A stretch of 64,000 nt of DNA from Azonexus sp. (GTDB lineage Bacteria > Pseudomonadota > Gammaproteobacteria > Burkholderiales > Rhodocyclaceae), in NCBI GenBank assembly GCA_017983615.1, contig JAGOBB010000003.1, forward strand, positions 62,001 to 126,000. The letters run 5' to 3'. The position numbers were made by a program, and so were the translations under genes. Shown here piece after piece: positions 1 through 11,297 of this stretch; positions within the stretch are counted from its first letter, which is position 1; each line of letters begins with the position of its first letter. Below the pieces are notes generated by a model, which was not told where the DNA came from, did not search any database, and was given only the letters and a program-made list of their open reading frames with translations.

Positions 1-963
1 CCGGAAGTCGTTGCCGAAGCTGCTTCAGACGCCATGGCGCTTGATTTTGATCTGGGTGCCGAAACGGTGGCGCCGGGCATGATGCCTGGCGAATCCATGG
101 CCGAGGAGCCGGCAGCTGAGGGAGATGTCGCTTCTGATACCGATGCGCTCGATTTTGACCTCGGTAGCGAGTTTTCGGCACCGGAGTCGGTGGCCGACGT
201 TGTCGATGAGTCAGCCGCGGCAATCGATTTTGATCTGCCATCAGGCGAGGAGCCTCTGCTGGCCAAGGCGACCGGTTCAACGCCCGATTTCTCGCCGGAA
301 GGCACGCTGGTCATGTCTTCGCCGACGGCGATTGAAAGCATGGATGTCGGTCTGGGCACCTGGGTTGGTGGCGACGATGCACCGGGCGCCTTGGTTGAGG
401 AAGCTCCTGCATCGCCCGAATTGCAAGGAGTTGCGAGCAGTGACGACATCGCTCCATCGATGACGCAAACGGTGGTCAATCCGCTGGCCGGCACCGATAC
501 CCTTGTCAGCTCGGATATCCTGAACTTCGGTGACGATGACCACAATCCGAAACTGGCCGATACGATGGTCAATACCGCCAATGTAGATACCGATTCGCTG
601 GAGTTTGACGTCAAGCTGACCGATTCGATGTTCCTTGGTCAGCCGATGGTTCCGCCGGAATTCGACATCGGTTCGATCAATCTCGACCTGGCGGCCGAGC
701 CGGCACCGGCCACAGCGCCCTCGGCAACTCCGCCAACGACCGTGGAACAGGCCATGGAGCGCATCGAGGCTGAAGCGGAGCCAGTTGCCGCGCTGCAGGA
801 CGCGCAATGGGAAGAGGTCAATACCAAGCTCGATCTGGCCAAGGCCTATGAAGAGATGGGCGATCTGGAAGGGGCGCGCGAACTGCTGCAGGAGGTGGTT
901 GGCGAAGGTCCGGTCGATCTGGTCGAACAGGCGCGTACGATACTTGACCGAATAGGCGGGTAG
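1..963 (+). CDS. fimV: FimV-family protein, C-terminal part (5' end outside window)
   Basis: The reading frame is open from base 1, so this is the 3' part of a longer gene. What is visible is a long acidic, low-complexity region with a recurring ALDFDLG/AIDFDLP motif (around codons 12, 51 and 76). It ends in a helical segment (LAKAYEEMGDLEGARELLQE) typical of the conserved C-terminal domain of FimV/TspA proteins. In that family the N-terminal part is periplasmic with a LysM domain and a membrane segment, and the protein organises type IV pilus assembly and polar signalling. Those parts are not in this window. Finding it upstream of truA and trpF is the usual betaproteobacterial arrangement. 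The identification rests on the C-terminal domain and the context. Confidence 0.85.
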   Translation, partial: PEVVAEAASDAMALDFDLGAETVAPGMMPGESMAEEPAAEGDVASDTDALDFDLGSEFSAPESVADVVDESAAAIDFDLPSGEEPLLAKATGSTPDFSPEGTLVMSSPTAIESMDVGLGTWVGGDDAPGALVEEAPASPELQGVASSDDIAPSMTQTVVNPLAGTDTLVSSDILNFGDDDHNPKLADTMVNTANVDTDSLEFDVKLTDSMFLGQPMVPPEFDIGSINLDLAAEPAPATAPSATPPTTVEQAMERIEAEAEPVAALQDAQWEEVNTKLDLAKAYEEMGDLEGARELLQEVVGEGPVDLVEQARTILDRIGG

Positions 964-974
964 AATTCGCGTTT

Positions 975-1619
975 GTGACTGGCACATGGCCCCGCAAGGG
1001 GCTGTGTGCATTTTGGGAGCCCGGTTTGCATCCATCTTGCGCCTTGATCGTCTGGCTGGCCGCCGTATTGGCGATCCAGTTCGTCGGCTATGCCGGGCTG
1101 CTCGCCATCGTGGCCACGGTGCTGATCCTTGCGCCGGCAATGGTCGGCCGCTGGTTCGGCTATGTCCGCCGCGCTCGCTGGCTATTACTCACCTTGTGGT
1201 TGATCCTGGCATACAACACGCCGGGCGAGGCTTTCCGCGATCTCGCCTGGGCGCCGACCTACGAGGGGATTGCCGAAGCCAATCTGCAGGCCGCGCGGCT
1301 GGTCGCCATGCTCGCCTGCCTGGCCTGGCTGTTCGCACGGCTGGGCCGGGAGGGGATGGTCGGCGGATTGTGGGGCCTGCTCCAGCCATTCCGCCAGGCG
1401 GGGCTGGATATCGAGCGTCTGGTCGTTCGCCTGTCGCTGGTGCTGGATAACCTGCAGACGCCGCAGGCGAAAGGGGCGTGGCGCCAGATGCTGGCCAGTG
1501 GTGCGCCTGGTGTTGGCGGGCCGGCGCTGCTTCATCTTGAGGTCTTGCCCTGGTCGGCGCGGGATACGCTGGTCGTTGCCGCGGCATGCGCGGGCTTGTT
1601 TGGGGCGGTATGGTTATGA
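975..1619 (+). CDS. Polytopic membrane protein, possibly EcfT/CbiQ-like
   Basis: About 214 residues with several hydrophobic segments: two near the N-terminus (about residues 22-60), one near 68-80, one near 105-120 and one at the extreme C-terminus. The cytosolic stretch around LWGLLQPFRQAGLDIERL resembles the coupling loop of ECF-transporter T components (CbiQ/EcfT), which join membrane and ATPase subunits of vitamin or metal importers. No ATPase or substrate-binding subunit lies nearby, so the function is uncertain. The GTG at 975 lies just after the fimV stop. A TTG at 1024 is an alternative start. The stop overlaps the truA start (ATGA), suggesting translational coupling. Confidence 0.6.
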   Translation: MTGTWPRKGLCAFWEPGLHPSCALIVWLAAVLAIQFVGYAGLLAIVATVLILAPAMVGRWFGYVRRARWLLLTLWLILAYNTPGEAFRDLAWAPTYEGIAEANLQAARLVAMLACLAWLFARLGREGMVGGLWGLLQPFRQAGLDIERLVVRLSLVLDNLQTPQAKGAWRQMLASGAPGVGGPALLHLEVLPWSARDTLVVAAACAGLFGAVWL

Positions 1620-2398
1620 GAATTGCGCTGGGGATCGAGTATTGCGGGACCGGCTTTCGTGGCTGGCAGAGTCAGGCCGGTGGCGGCACGGTGCAGGATG
1701 CGCTGGAGTCGGCGCTGGGCCAGATCGCCGGCGAGAAAATCGGCGTGCTGTGCGCCGGGCGGACCGATGCGGGGGTGCACGCAACGCATCAGGTCGCACA
1801 TTTCGACACCAACGTTGAGCGCCCGCTCAGTGCCTGGGTGCGCGGGGTCAATTCGCAATTGCCCGACGGTGTTGCCGTGCGCTGGGCTCAGCCGGTCGGC
1901 GACGAGTTTCATGCCCGCTTCAGCGCCCGTGGCCGGCGTTACCGCTATCTGCTGCTGAACCGGCCGCAGCGGCCGGGACTGTGGCAGGGGCGGCTCGGCT
2001 GGTTCCACCTGCCACTCGATCTGGCTGCCATGCAGGAGGCCAGCCTTCGCTTGCTTGGCGAGCATGACTTCTCGGCTTTTCGCGCCGCCGAGTGCCAGGC
2101 CAAGTCGCCGGTCAAAACGCTGTCGCGGGCCGAGGTGCGGCAATCGGGCAACCTGTTCATCTTCGATTTCGAGGCCAGCGCCTTCCTGCATCACATGGTG
2201 CGCAATCTGGTCGGGACTTTGGTCTATATTGGCAAGGGTGCCCAGTCGCCGGGATGGATCGACGAACTGCTGCAGCTCAGGGACCGGACTCAGGCGGCGC
2301 CGACTTTCTCGGCGGACGGCCTGTATTTCCGGGGGCCGCTCTACGAACCGCACTGGAATCTGCCGGAGCCAGATGACGACTTTCTCGACTGTTTGTAG
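1616..2398 (+). CDS. truA: tRNA pseudouridine(38-40) synthase TruA
   Basis: A 260-residue protein that makes pseudouridine at positions 38-40 of the tRNA anticodon arm. The catalytic aspartate motif GRTDAGVHA is visible (Asp51), as is the conserved N-terminal YCGTGFRGWQ segment, and the length fits the family. The ATG at 1616 overlaps the stop of the upstream membrane protein gene (ATGA). An in-frame GTG-type start 30 bases upstream would add residues absent from the family, so 1616 is chosen. A copy of the dispersed bipartite repeat follows the stop codon. Confidence 0.97.
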   Translation: MRIALGIEYCGTGFRGWQSQAGGGTVQDALESALGQIAGEKIGVLCAGRTDAGVHATHQVAHFDTNVERPLSAWVRGVNSQLPDGVAVRWAQPVGDEFHARFSARGRRYRYLLLNRPQRPGLWQGRLGWFHLPLDLAAMQEASLRLLGEHDFSAFRAAECQAKSPVKTLSRAEVRQSGNLFIFDFEASAFLHHMVRNLVGTLVYIGKGAQSPGWIDELLQLRDRTQAAPTFSADGLYFRGPLYEPHWNLPEPDDDFLDCL

Positions 2399-2412
2399 CC
2401 ATGTTTTTTCCA

Positions 2413-2448
2413 AATGCTACGGTCGGCCCGAAAAAAGGCCAATTTTCG
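2413..2448 (+). repeat. Dispersed bipartite repeat, copy R1 (truA-trpF gap)
   Basis: The 12-base core AATGCTACGGTC at 2413-2424 is exact. A 15-base spacer holding a run of six A follows, then the tail CAATTTTCG. It lies 14 bases after the truA stop and 25 bases before the trpF start. See the findings for the full comparison of copies. Confidence 0.9.
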
Positions 2449-2473
2449 AAATGACCGCCAAGAGAGTGCGACC

Positions 2474-3086
2474 ATGAGAACCCGAATCAAGATTTGCGGC
2501 CTGACCCGCGAAGAGGATGTCGATGCCGCGGTGGCGGCCGGTGCCGATGCCCTGGGCTTTGTCTTCTATCCGCCCAGCCCGCGCTACGTGACACCTCAGC
2601 GGGCGGCCGAACTGGTCAGGCGGGTGCCGCCTCTTGTCGACGTCGTCGGTTTGTTCGTCAATGAGGTGCCGGAGGTTGTCCGTGCCGCCTGCGAAGCCCT
2701 GCCGATCAACGTCCTGCAGTTCCATGGCGATGAAGATGCCGGCTATTGCCGCCAGTTTTCAAGACCTTATCTGCGGGCGGCGCGGGTAAGGCCGGGCCTC
2801 GATCTGGTAGAATTCGCCGGCTCGTTTCCCGAAGCCCGGGGGCTGCTGCTGGATGCCTTCGTCGAAGGTTATGGTGGTGGTGGTCACGTCTTCGACTGGA
2901 CGCTGATTCCGCCGGACCTGCCGTCGTTTCTGGTGCTCTCCGGCGGACTGACCGCGGAAAATGTCGGTGATGCCGTGCGGCGCGTGCGCCCGGTGGCCGT
3001 CGATGTCTCTTCCGGGGTGGAAATGAGCAAGGGAATCAAGGATCACTCGAAAATCGCTGCCTTTGTGGCGGCCGTACGGAAAGCCG

Positions 3087-3100
<14 letters not shown>
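2474..3100 (+). CDS. trpF: Phosphoribosylanthranilate isomerase TrpF
   Basis: 208 residues. It isomerises N-(5-phosphoribosyl)anthranilate to the carboxyphenylamino-deoxyribulose phosphate in tryptophan synthesis. The N-terminal [13 protein letters not shown] motif carries the catalytic Cys (residue 7). The mid-chain NVLQFHGDE strand and the C-terminal VDVSSGVE phosphate-binding motif are also present. The ATG at 2474 is used because the KICG motif must lie near the N-terminus. The 3' end overlaps trpB by 14 bases, so the two are probably translated together. It is the first of trpF-trpB-trpA; the earlier trp genes are not in the window. Confidence 0.97.
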
Positions 3101-4285
<1,185 letters not shown>

Positions 4286-4286
<1 letters not shown>

Positions 4287-5092
4287 TGTCGCGTATCAAA
4301 TCCGCTTTTGAACGCCTCGATGGCGAAGGCCGCAAGGCGCTGATTCCCTTCATCACCGCCGGCGACCCGGACGCCGCGCTGACCTTGCCGCTGATGCACA
4401 CGCTGGTCGAGGCCGGGGCAGACGTTATCGAACTCGGTGTCCCGTTCTCCGATCCGATGGCCGATGGCCCGACCATCCAGCGCGCTTCCGAGCGGGCGCT
4501 GGCCAAGGGCATGACGCTGCGCAAGGTGCTGGCGTTGGTCGTCGAATTCCGCAAGACCGATAGCAAAACGCCAATCGTGCTGATGGGCTACGCCAACCCG
4601 ATCGAGGCGATGGGTCTGGAGAAATTCGCGGCCGCCGCCGCCCAGGCTGGCGTCGATGGCGTGCTGGTCGTCGATTATCCGCCGGAAGAAGCGGCCGCCT
4701 TCGGTGCCGCGATGAAGGCGCAGGGCTTGGACCCGATCTTCCTGATCGCGCCGACTTCCAGTGCCGAGCGCATCGCGCATGTGGCCGAAATTGCCAGCGG
4801 CTACGTCTATTACGTTTCACTGGCCGGGGTGACCGGGTCCGGTGCGCTGAACGTCGACGCCGTGGCCGAACGCCTGCCGCCCATTCGCGAAAAGACTGGC
4901 CTGCCGGTCGGCGTCGGATTCGGCATTCGCGATGCAGCGACCGCCGCCCGGATTGCATCCTTTGCCGACGCCGTCGTGGTCGGCAGCCGGATCATCGAAG
5001 AAATTGAAAAATCGACGGCAGAAACCGCCTGTGCCAACGTCAAGGCATTGGTCGCGGACATTCGCCGTGGCGTAGATGAGGTGAAAAAATGA
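4286..5092 (+). CDS. trpA: Tryptophan synthase alpha chain
   Basis: 268 residues. A TIM-barrel enzyme that releases indole from indole-3-glycerol phosphate and channels it to TrpB. The catalytic Glu49 ([11 protein letters not shown]) and Asp60 (MADGP) are visible, and the GFGIRD phosphate loop is near the C-terminus. It overlaps trpB by one base and accD by four, so trpB, trpA and accD are likely one transcript. Confidence 0.98.
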
Positions 5093-5958
5093 GCTGGCTG
5101 ACCAAGCTTCTACCCCCCAAGATCAAGCGTGAGCAGGGCGCCCAGCGTCGGGCCAGCCTGCCCGAAGGCCTGTGGAGCAAATGCCCGTCCTGTGAGGCGG
5201 TGCTCTATGCGACCGACCTCGAAAACAACCTGCAGGTTTGCCCGAAATGCGGTCACCACAACCGCCTGAACTCGCGCCAGCGCCTGGACGTGCTGCTCGA
5301 CCCGGAAGGCCGCTTCGAAATCGGTGCCGAGGTGGTGCCGGTCGACAGCCTGAAATTCAAGGATTCCAAGAAATACCCGGACCGCCTGATGGAAGCCAAC
5401 CAGTCCACCGGCGAGACCGATTCGCTGGTTGTCCTGCAGGGCGCCATCAAGACCATGCCGGTCGTCGCCGCTGCCTTTGAATTCGATTTCATGGGCGGCT
5501 CGATGGGTTCCGTGCTCGGCGAGCGCTTCGTGCGCGGCGTGCAGACGTCCGTCGAGCAAAAGATGCCCTTCATCTGCATCACCGCTTCCGGTGGCGCCCG
5601 CATGCAGGAAGGTCTGTTCTCGCTGATGCAGATGGCCAAGACCACGGCGGCGCTGACCAAGCTCTCCGAAGCTGGTCAGCCCTTCATCTCCATCCTGACC
5701 GACCCGACCATGGGCGGCGTTTCGGCCTCCTTCGCCTTCGTCGGCGACGTGGTCATCGCCGAACCGGGTGCCCTGATCGGCTTTGCCGGGCCGCGCGTCA
5801 TCGAGCAAACCGTGCGCGAAACCCTGCCGGAAGGCTTCCAGCGTTCCGAGTTCATCATGGAAAAGGGCGCCATCGACATGATTATCGACCGCCGCGAACT
5901 GCGCGATCAGGTTGCGCGCGTTCTGGCGCTTCTGCAAAAGCTGCCGGCCGCCGCTTGA
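5089..5958 (+). CDS. accD: Acetyl-CoA carboxylase carboxyltransferase subunit beta
   Basis: 289 residues. With AccA it transfers carboxyl groups to acetyl-CoA to make malonyl-CoA. The N-terminal zinc ribbon is clear (Cys32, Cys35, Cys51, Cys54), followed by a crotonase-like carboxyltransferase core with [10 protein letters not shown] and the GRVIEQT-like [18 protein letters not shown] segment. The start overlaps the trpA stop (ATGA), and the stop overlaps the folC TTG start. Confidence 0.98.
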   Translation: MSWLTKLLPPKIKREQGAQRRASLPEGLWSKCPSCEAVLYATDLENNLQVCPKCGHHNRLNSRQRLDVLLDPEGRFEIGAEVVPVDSLKFKDSKKYPDRLMEANQSTGETDSLVVLQGAIKTMPVVAAAFEFDFMGGSMGSVLGERFVRGVQTSVEQKMPFICITASGGARMQEGLFSLMQMAKTTAALTKLSEAGQPFISILTDPTMGGVSASFAFVGDVVIAEPGALIGFAGPRVIEQTVRETLPEGFQRSEFIMEKGAIDMIIDRRELRDQVARVLALLQKLPAAA

Positions 5959-7265
5959 AAGCGCTCGAAGACTGGCTGGCCCATCTGGAAAGCTTGCACC
6001 CCAGAGGGCAAGCCGGGATCGAACTCGGTCTGGATCGCATCCGGCTGGTCAAGGCAGTGCTTGGCCAGCAACAACACTGCCCGGTCATCATCGTCGGCGG
6101 CACCAACGGCAAGGGCTCGACCTGCGCCTACCTGGAAAGCATCATCGATCGCGCCGGCTACAAGGTCGGCTGCTACACCTCGCCGCACCTGCTTGCCTAT
6201 AACGAGCGCGTCCGCCTCAACGGCAAGCCGGTCGGCGATGACGCGCTATGTGCCGCTTTCGCCCGCGTCGAGGCAGCGCGCCAGCAGGCCGGCAATTTGG
6301 CGCTGACTTATTTCGAGTTCGGCACGCTGGCCGCCTGGGAAGTCTTTGCCGACACCGGGGTTGAAGCCGCGATCCTCGAAATCGGCCTCGGTGGGCGCCT
6401 CGATGCGGTCAACGCCTACGAACCCGATGTCTCCATCGTCACTACCGTGGCACTCGATCACACCGACTGGCTGGGGCCGGATCGCGAATGTATCGGCTTC
6501 GAGAAGGCAGGCATCTTTCGCCCGGGCAAGCCGGCCCTGTGCGCCGATCCGCAGCCACCGCAAAGCCTGCTCGACCACGCCGCCGCGATTGGCGCCGACC
6601 TGCGCCTGATCGGCCGCGATTTCGGCTTCGAGCGGCCGGCCGCGGAAACCGGTGAGAACCGCCTGCAATGGCGCTGGTGGTGCCGTTCCGGCGATCAGCT
6701 GATCAAGCGGGCCCTGGCCTATCCCGGTCTGCGCGGCCCGACCCAGCTCTATAACGCGGCGGTCGCCCTGGCTGCGCTCGATGCGTTGGGCGACAAGCTA
6801 CCGGTGACCATGCAGGCGATTCGTCCCGGTCTGATCGAAACCGAACTGGCCGGGCGCTTCCAGGTCATTCCGGGCAAGCCGGCCATCATTCTCGATGTCG
6901 GCCACAACCCACAGGCCGTCAAGGTGTTGGCCGATAATCTGTCGGGCATGGGCTTTTTCGACCGGACCCATGCCGTGGTCGGCATGCTCAACGACAAGGA
7001 TATCGCCGGGGCGCTGACGGCACTCAAGGGCAAGGTCGATGTCTGGCACGTTGCGACGCTGGAAGGCGTACGCGGCACCACGGCTGAAACGCTGGCGGCG
7101 ATCATTGCCGAAGGCGGCCTGGGCGGCGAAATCGTTTGCCACCCCTCGCCACAGGCGGCCATGCAGGCAGCCAAGGGGCAGGCGGCTGAAAGTGATAGAA
7201 TCTTGGCCTTTGGATCTTTCTACACGGTAGCCGGTGCGCTCGAAGCGCTACGGAAAAAGCCCTAG
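5955..7265 (+). CDS. folC: Bifunctional folylpolyglutamate/dihydrofolate synthase
   Basis: 436 residues. It adds glutamate to dihydropteroate and tetrahydrofolate. The ATP-binding loop GGTNGKGST lies at about residues 48-56, and the Mur-ligase-type core continues with [10 protein letters not shown] and ALDHTDWLG. The start is a TTG at 5955 that overlaps the accD stop as TTGA. No ATG lies upstream of the conserved N-terminus, and the next one would cut it. The gene is followed after two bases by the SPOR gene, as in the classical accD-folC-dedD-cvpA-purF order. Confidence 0.96.
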   Translation: MKALEDWLAHLESLHPRGQAGIELGLDRIRLVKAVLGQQQHCPVIIVGGTNGKGSTCAYLESIIDRAGYKVGCYTSPHLLAYNERVRLNGKPVGDDALCAAFARVEAARQQAGNLALTYFEFGTLAAWEVFADTGVEAAILEIGLGGRLDAVNAYEPDVSIVTTVALDHTDWLGPDRECIGFEKAGIFRPGKPALCADPQPPQSLLDHAAAIGADLRLIGRDFGFERPAAETGENRLQWRWWCRSGDQLIKRALAYPGLRGPTQLYNAAVALAALDALGDKLPVTMQAIRPGLIETELAGRFQVIPGKPAIILDVGHNPQAVKVLADNLSGMGFFDRTHAVVGMLNDKDIAGALTALKGKVDVWHVATLEGVRGTTAETLAAIIAEGGLGGEIVCHPSPQAAMQAAKGQAAESDRILAFGSFYTVAGALEALRKKP

Positions 7266-7267
7266 CC

Positions 7268-8020
7268 ATGGACGACAACGACGCTCAGTTGAACCTCAAG
7301 AAACGCGCCCGCCGCCGTCTGGTCGGAGCGATTTTCTTCGTTTCCGTGGTTGCGGTAGTGCTGCCCATGGTGATGGACCACGAGCCGCGCCAGACAGTGC
7401 AGGATGTCGAAATCCGCATCCCCGGCCAGGATGAAAAGCCGTTTGCGCCGAAATTTGCCGCTGTGCCGGTCGAAAAGGCGCCGGAAAAGGCAGCCGAGAA
7501 GCCGGCGGTAGTACCGGAAAAATCCCCTGTTGTCGCTCCGGAGGCCAAACCGGCCGAAGCGCTGAAGCCGACGGCGCGGGTGATCGAAGTCGTCAAGGAT
7601 GCCAAGCCGGCCGACAAGGTCGCTGAAAAGCCTGCCGAAAAACCGGCGGCAAAACCCGAAAAGGCGCCCGAGAAGCCGGCCGCCAAGCCCGCGGAAAAGC
7701 CGGCAGAAAAGCCCAAGGCAGACGACGCAAAGCGGGCCGCCGCCTTGCTGGCAGGCCAGTCGGCCGAGCCGAAACCGGCTGAGAAATCCGGCGAATATCT
7801 GGTGCTGATCGGTGCCTTTTCCAATGAAGCCAATGTCAAGACGCTTAAGGCGAAGCTGAGCGAGCAGGGCATCAAGACCTTCAGCGAGCCGCTCGATACG
7901 CCGCAGGGCAAGAAAACGCGAGTTCGGGCCGGCCCGTTCGCCAGCCGTGACGCTGCCGAGAAGGCACTTGAAAAAATGCAGCGCATCGGGGTTTCCGGAG
8001 TTGTCGCTGCCAAGCCATGA
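7268..8020 (+). CDS. dedD: SPOR-domain protein, DedD-like
   Basis: 250 residues: a short cytosolic N-terminus (DDNDAQLNLKKRARRR), one membrane segment (about 19-38), a long Lys/Pro/Glu/Ala-rich periplasmic linker with repeated AEKPA units (about 70-165), and a C-terminal SPOR domain (about 175-250, starting GEYLVLIGAFSNEANV). SPOR domains bind denuded glycan at division septa, and DedD acts in cell constriction. The position between folC and cvpA supports DedD. The start is an ATG two bases after the folC stop. Confidence 0.9.
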   Translation: MDDNDAQLNLKKRARRRLVGAIFFVSVVAVVLPMVMDHEPRQTVQDVEIRIPGQDEKPFAPKFAAVPVEKAPEKAAEKPAVVPEKSPVVAPEAKPAEALKPTARVIEVVKDAKPADKVAEKPAEKPAAKPEKAPEKPAAKPAEKPAEKPKADDAKRAAALLAGQSAEPKPAEKSGEYLVLIGAFSNEANVKTLKAKLSEQGIKTFSEPLDTPQGKKTRVRAGPFASRDAAEKALEKMQRIGVSGVVAAKP

Positions 8021-8508
8021 CTGGTTTCGATTACGCTGCCCTCGGCATCGTCGGCTTGTCGCTGCTGTTCGGACTGTGGCGGGGCGTGGTAGGCGAGATC
8101 ATCGCGCTGGTCGCCTGGATTCTGGCGATTGTGGCGGCGGTGGAGTTCGGTTCGACGGTCGGGCACACGGCGTTTGCCGGGCTGGCCGATCCGGCGGTAC
8201 GGACGCTGGCCGGTTGTGTGGTGATTTTTGTGGGTGTGCTGGTCGTCATGGCCTTGTTCCGGATGGTCATCCGCAGCATGGTCAAGGCGCTTGGGCTGAC
8301 GGTGTCGGATCGCATCCTGGGCATGATCTTCGGGCTGGTGCGCGGTCTGCTTGTGTGCATGGTTCTGGTCGGCTTGGGCGGCATGACTTCGGCGCCGTTG
8401 CAGCCTTGGTGGCGGCAGGCGACGCTGGCAGCCCCTCTGGAAACAGCCGTTTTGGCAGCCAAACCCTGGTTGCCGGACGATTTGGCAAAACGAATTCGAT
8501 TTAGCTAG
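8017..8508 (+). CDS. cvpA: CvpA-family membrane protein
   Basis: 163 residues with about four membrane segments (roughly 5-22, 25-45, 63-85 and 100-122). It has the family's early motif SLLFGLWRGVVGEIIALVAW. CvpA was first linked to colicin V production and is encoded next to purF in many proteobacteria, as here. Its molecular role remains unclear. It overlaps the SPOR gene by four bases (ATGA) and lies 12 bases before purF. Confidence 0.94.
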   Translation: MTGFDYAALGIVGLSLLFGLWRGVVGEIIALVAWILAIVAAVEFGSTVGHTAFAGLADPAVRTLAGCVVIFVGVLVVMALFRMVIRSMVKALGLTVSDRILGMIFGLVRGLLVCMVLVGLGGMTSAPLQPWWRQATLAAPLETAVLAAKPWLPDDLAKRIRFS

Positions 8509-8520
8509 GCAGGAAATACT

Positions 8521-10059
8521 ATGTGCGGGATTTTGGGTGTCATGGCGACAACGCCGGTCAATCAGCTGCTTTACGATGGTCTGATGGTGCTCCAGCACCG
8601 CGGCCAGGACGCGGCGGGTATCGCGACGGCGGAGGGCAATACCTTTCACCTGCACAAGGGACCGGGGCTGGTGCGCGACGTCTTCCGCACCCGCAACATG
8701 CGCGCCTTGCCTGGAAATTGCGGCATTGGCCATGTCCGATACCCGACCGCCGGTTCGGCCTACAACTTTGCCGAGGCGCAGCCCTTCTACGTCAATTCGC
8801 CGTTTGGCCTGGTGCTCGGCCATAACGGCAACCTGACCAATGCCGAGCAACTGAAGGGCGAGATGTTCCGCCTCGACCGCCGGCACATCAACACCAATTC
8901 AGATTCTGAAGTTCTGCTCAACGTGCTGGCACATGAGCTACAGGCGGCTTCGCATGGCTATGAGCTCGACGTCGACAGTATTTTCCAGGCGGTCGGTGGC
9001 GTCCATCGTCGTTGCCGCGGTGCCTACGCCGTCGTTGTCCTGATTGCCGGCTATGGCCTGCTCGCCTTCCGCGATCCGCACGGTATCCGGCCGTTGATCT
9101 ACGGCCAGAATGAAACGCCGGAAGGTATGGAGTATCTCGTTTCCTCCGAATCGGTCGCCCTCGATACCCTGGGTTTCAAGATGGTCCGCGACATCGAGCC
9201 GGGCGAAGCGGTGTTCATCGACTTCAACCACCAGTTGCACAGCCGCCAGTGCGCGCAGCAGCCGATGTATGCGCCGTGCATCTTTGAATACGTCTATCTG
9301 GCAAGGCCGGACACCGTGATCGACGGCGTTTCGGTCTACGAGGCCCGCCTGGCCATGGGTGAACTGCTGGCCGAGAAGGTCAAGAAGCACATCCCCGTTG
9401 AGGAAATCGACGTCGTCATCCCGATTCCAGATTCCAGTCGACCGGCGGCGATGCAGCTGGCGCAGGCGCTGGGCATCCCGTTCCGCGAAGGCTTCGTCAA
9501 GAACCGCTATGTCGGTCGTACCTTCATCATGCCGGGTCAGGCGATGCGCAAGAAGTCGGTGCGCCAGAAGCTGAATACCGTCGGCCAGGAATTCAAGGGC
9601 AAGCGCGTCCTGCTGGTCGATGACTCCATCGTGCGCGGAACGACCAGCTGTGAGATCGTCGAAATGGCGCGGGCCGCCGGGGCGGTCAAGGTCTATTTTG
9701 CCTCCGCCGCGCCACCGGTGCGCTTCCCGAACGTGTACGGCATCGACATGCCGACGCGCGCCGAACTGATCGCCACCGGCCGGACCGGTGCCCAGATCGC
9801 CGCCGAGATCGGCGCCGACGCGCTGGTTTATCAGGATATCGATGCGCTGAAGCAGTCGATCACCACCCTGCGCCCCGACCTGACGGTGTTCGATGCTTCC
9901 TGCTTCGATGGTTGTTACATCACCGGCGACATCGACGACTACTATCTCGACGCGGTCGAAGGCAAGCGCAGCGGCAAGCCGGCCAAGAGCGACGATGACG
10001 GCGACAGCCGTTCCTCGCAGCAGATGGTGCTCGGTCTGGCCAATGGCGGGCAGGAATGA
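8521..10059 (+). CDS. purF: Amidophosphoribosyltransferase (first step of purine synthesis)
   Basis: 512 residues. It makes phosphoribosylamine from PRPP and glutamine. The protein starts MCGILGV, so Cys2 becomes the N-terminal nucleophile of the glutaminase domain after Met removal. The PRPP-binding loop VLLVDDSIVRGTTS lies in the phosphoribosyltransferase half. The start ATG follows an AGGAA ribosome site. The stop overlaps metZ. Confidence 0.98.
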   Translation: MCGILGVMATTPVNQLLYDGLMVLQHRGQDAAGIATAEGNTFHLHKGPGLVRDVFRTRNMRALPGNCGIGHVRYPTAGSAYNFAEAQPFYVNSPFGLVLGHNGNLTNAEQLKGEMFRLDRRHINTNSDSEVLLNVLAHELQAASHGYELDVDSIFQAVGGVHRRCRGAYAVVVLIAGYGLLAFRDPHGIRPLIYGQNETPEGMEYLVSSESVALDTLGFKMVRDIEPGEAVFIDFNHQLHSRQCAQQPMYAPCIFEYVYLARPDTVIDGVSVYEARLAMGELLAEKVKKHIPVEEIDVVIPIPDSSRPAAMQLAQALGIPFREGFVKNRYVGRTFIMPGQAMRKKSVRQKLNTVGQEFKGKRVLLVDDSIVRGTTSCEIVEMARAAGAVKVYFASAAPPVRFPNVYGIDMPTRAELIATGRTGAQIAAEIGADALVYQDIDALKQSITTLRPDLTVFDASCFDGCYITGDIDDYYLDAVEGKRSGKPAKSDDDGDSRSSQQMVLGLANGGQE

Positions 10060-11240
10060 TGGCTGAGCGTCCGAACTATCGCCCCGAGACGCTGGCCGTT
10101 CGCGCCGGCCAGGAGCGCAGCCAGTTCGGCGAGCACTCCGAGGCGCTGTACCTGACCTCGAGCTTTGTCTTCAAGAGTGCGGCGCAGGCCGCCCGGCGCT
10201 TCTCCGGCGAAGAGGAAGGCAACGTTTACGCCCGCTTCTCGAATCCGACCGTCACCATGTTCGAGGAGCGCCTCGCCGCCCTCGAAGGTGCCGAGGATTG
10301 CGTCGCCACGGCCAGCGGCATGGCGGCGATCATGGCGGCTGTGCTCGCCCACCTCAAGCAGGGCGACCACATTGTCGCTTCGAACGGGCTGTTCGGCGCC
10401 ACGGTCAATCTGTTCTCGACCATACTGAACCGCACCGGCATCACCACCACCTTCGTTCCGCAGACCGATCCGGCCGCGTGGGAAGCGGCGATCCAGCCGG
10501 AAACGAAGCTGTTCTTCCTGGAAACACCGTCCAATCCGCTGACCGAAATCGCCGATATCCGGGCCCTGAGCGCCATCGCCCACGCCCACGGCATTCTGGT
10601 CGCCGTCGATAACTGTTTCTGCACGCCCATCCTGCAGCGGCCGCTGGAAATGGGTGCCGACCTGGTGATCCATTCGGCGACCAAGTTCATCGACGGCCAG
10701 GGACGCGTGCTCGGCGGCGCCGTCTGCGGCCCGAAGAAGCTGACCGAGGAAGTCTTCAAATACCTGCGCACGGCGGGCCCGACGCTGTCGGCCTTCAATG
10801 CCTGGGTGCTGTTGAAGGGCATGGAGACGCTGAAGCTGCGCGTCGAGGCACAGTCGGCCGCAGCGCTGCAACTGGCTACCTGGCTGGAAGCACATCCGAA
10901 GGTGGCGCGGGTTTTCTACCCCGGCCTGCCTTCGCATCCGCAGCACGAACTGGCCAAGGCGCAGCAGAAGAGCGGCGGCGCCATCGTTGCCTTCGAAATC
11001 AAGGGGGGGCGCGAGCAAGCGTGGACGGTCGTCGACCATTGCCAGTTGCTGTCGATCACCGCCAATCTTGGCGATACCAAGACCACCATCACTCATCCCG
11101 CTTCCACCACGCATGGCCGCATCACCCCCGAAGCCCGGGCGGCGGCCGGCATCAACGAAGGCCTGCTGCGCATCGCGGTCGGCCTCGAAGCGGTGGAAGA
11201 CCTGCAGGCCGATCTCGAACGTGGCCTGAACCTGATTTGA
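10056..11240 (+). CDS. metZ: O-succinylhomoserine sulfhydrylase
   Basis: 394 residues, a Cys/Met-metabolism PLP enzyme that makes homocysteine directly from O-succinylhomoserine and sulfide. The PLP lysine is Lys210 in VIHSATKFIDGQG, and the substrate segment YARFSNPTV is present. The GQGRVLGGAVCG stretch after the lysine and the position directly after purF favour MetZ over MetB or MetY. Two ATG codons are adjacent at the start (10056 and 10059), and the first overlaps the purF stop. Confidence 0.93.
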   Translation: MMAERPNYRPETLAVRAGQERSQFGEHSEALYLTSSFVFKSAAQAARRFSGEEEGNVYARFSNPTVTMFEERLAALEGAEDCVATASGMAAIMAAVLAHLKQGDHIVASNGLFGATVNLFSTILNRTGITTTFVPQTDPAAWEAAIQPETKLFFLETPSNPLTEIADIRALSAIAHAHGILVAVDNCFCTPILQRPLEMGADLVIHSATKFIDGQGRVLGGAVCGPKKLTEEVFKYLRTAGPTLSAFNAWVLLKGMETLKLRVEAQSAAALQLATWLEAHPKVARVFYPGLPSHPQHELAKAQQKSGGAIVAFEIKGGREQAWTVVDHCQLLSITANLGDTKTTITHPASTTHGRITPEARAAAGINEGLLRIAVGLEAVEDLQADLERGLNLI

Positions 11241-11297
11241 TCGTCTGATTTCTCCCGCGCCGACAGTGAGACGGCGCAATAACACCGGATTGGGGCA

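Noticed and set aside
7440-7740. Lys/Pro/Glu repeats in the SPOR protein as a possible tandem DNA repeat or CRISPR-like array
   Set aside because: The repeats are short amino-acid repeats of a periplasmic linker with imperfect DNA units and no constant spacers; no CRISPR array is present in the window.
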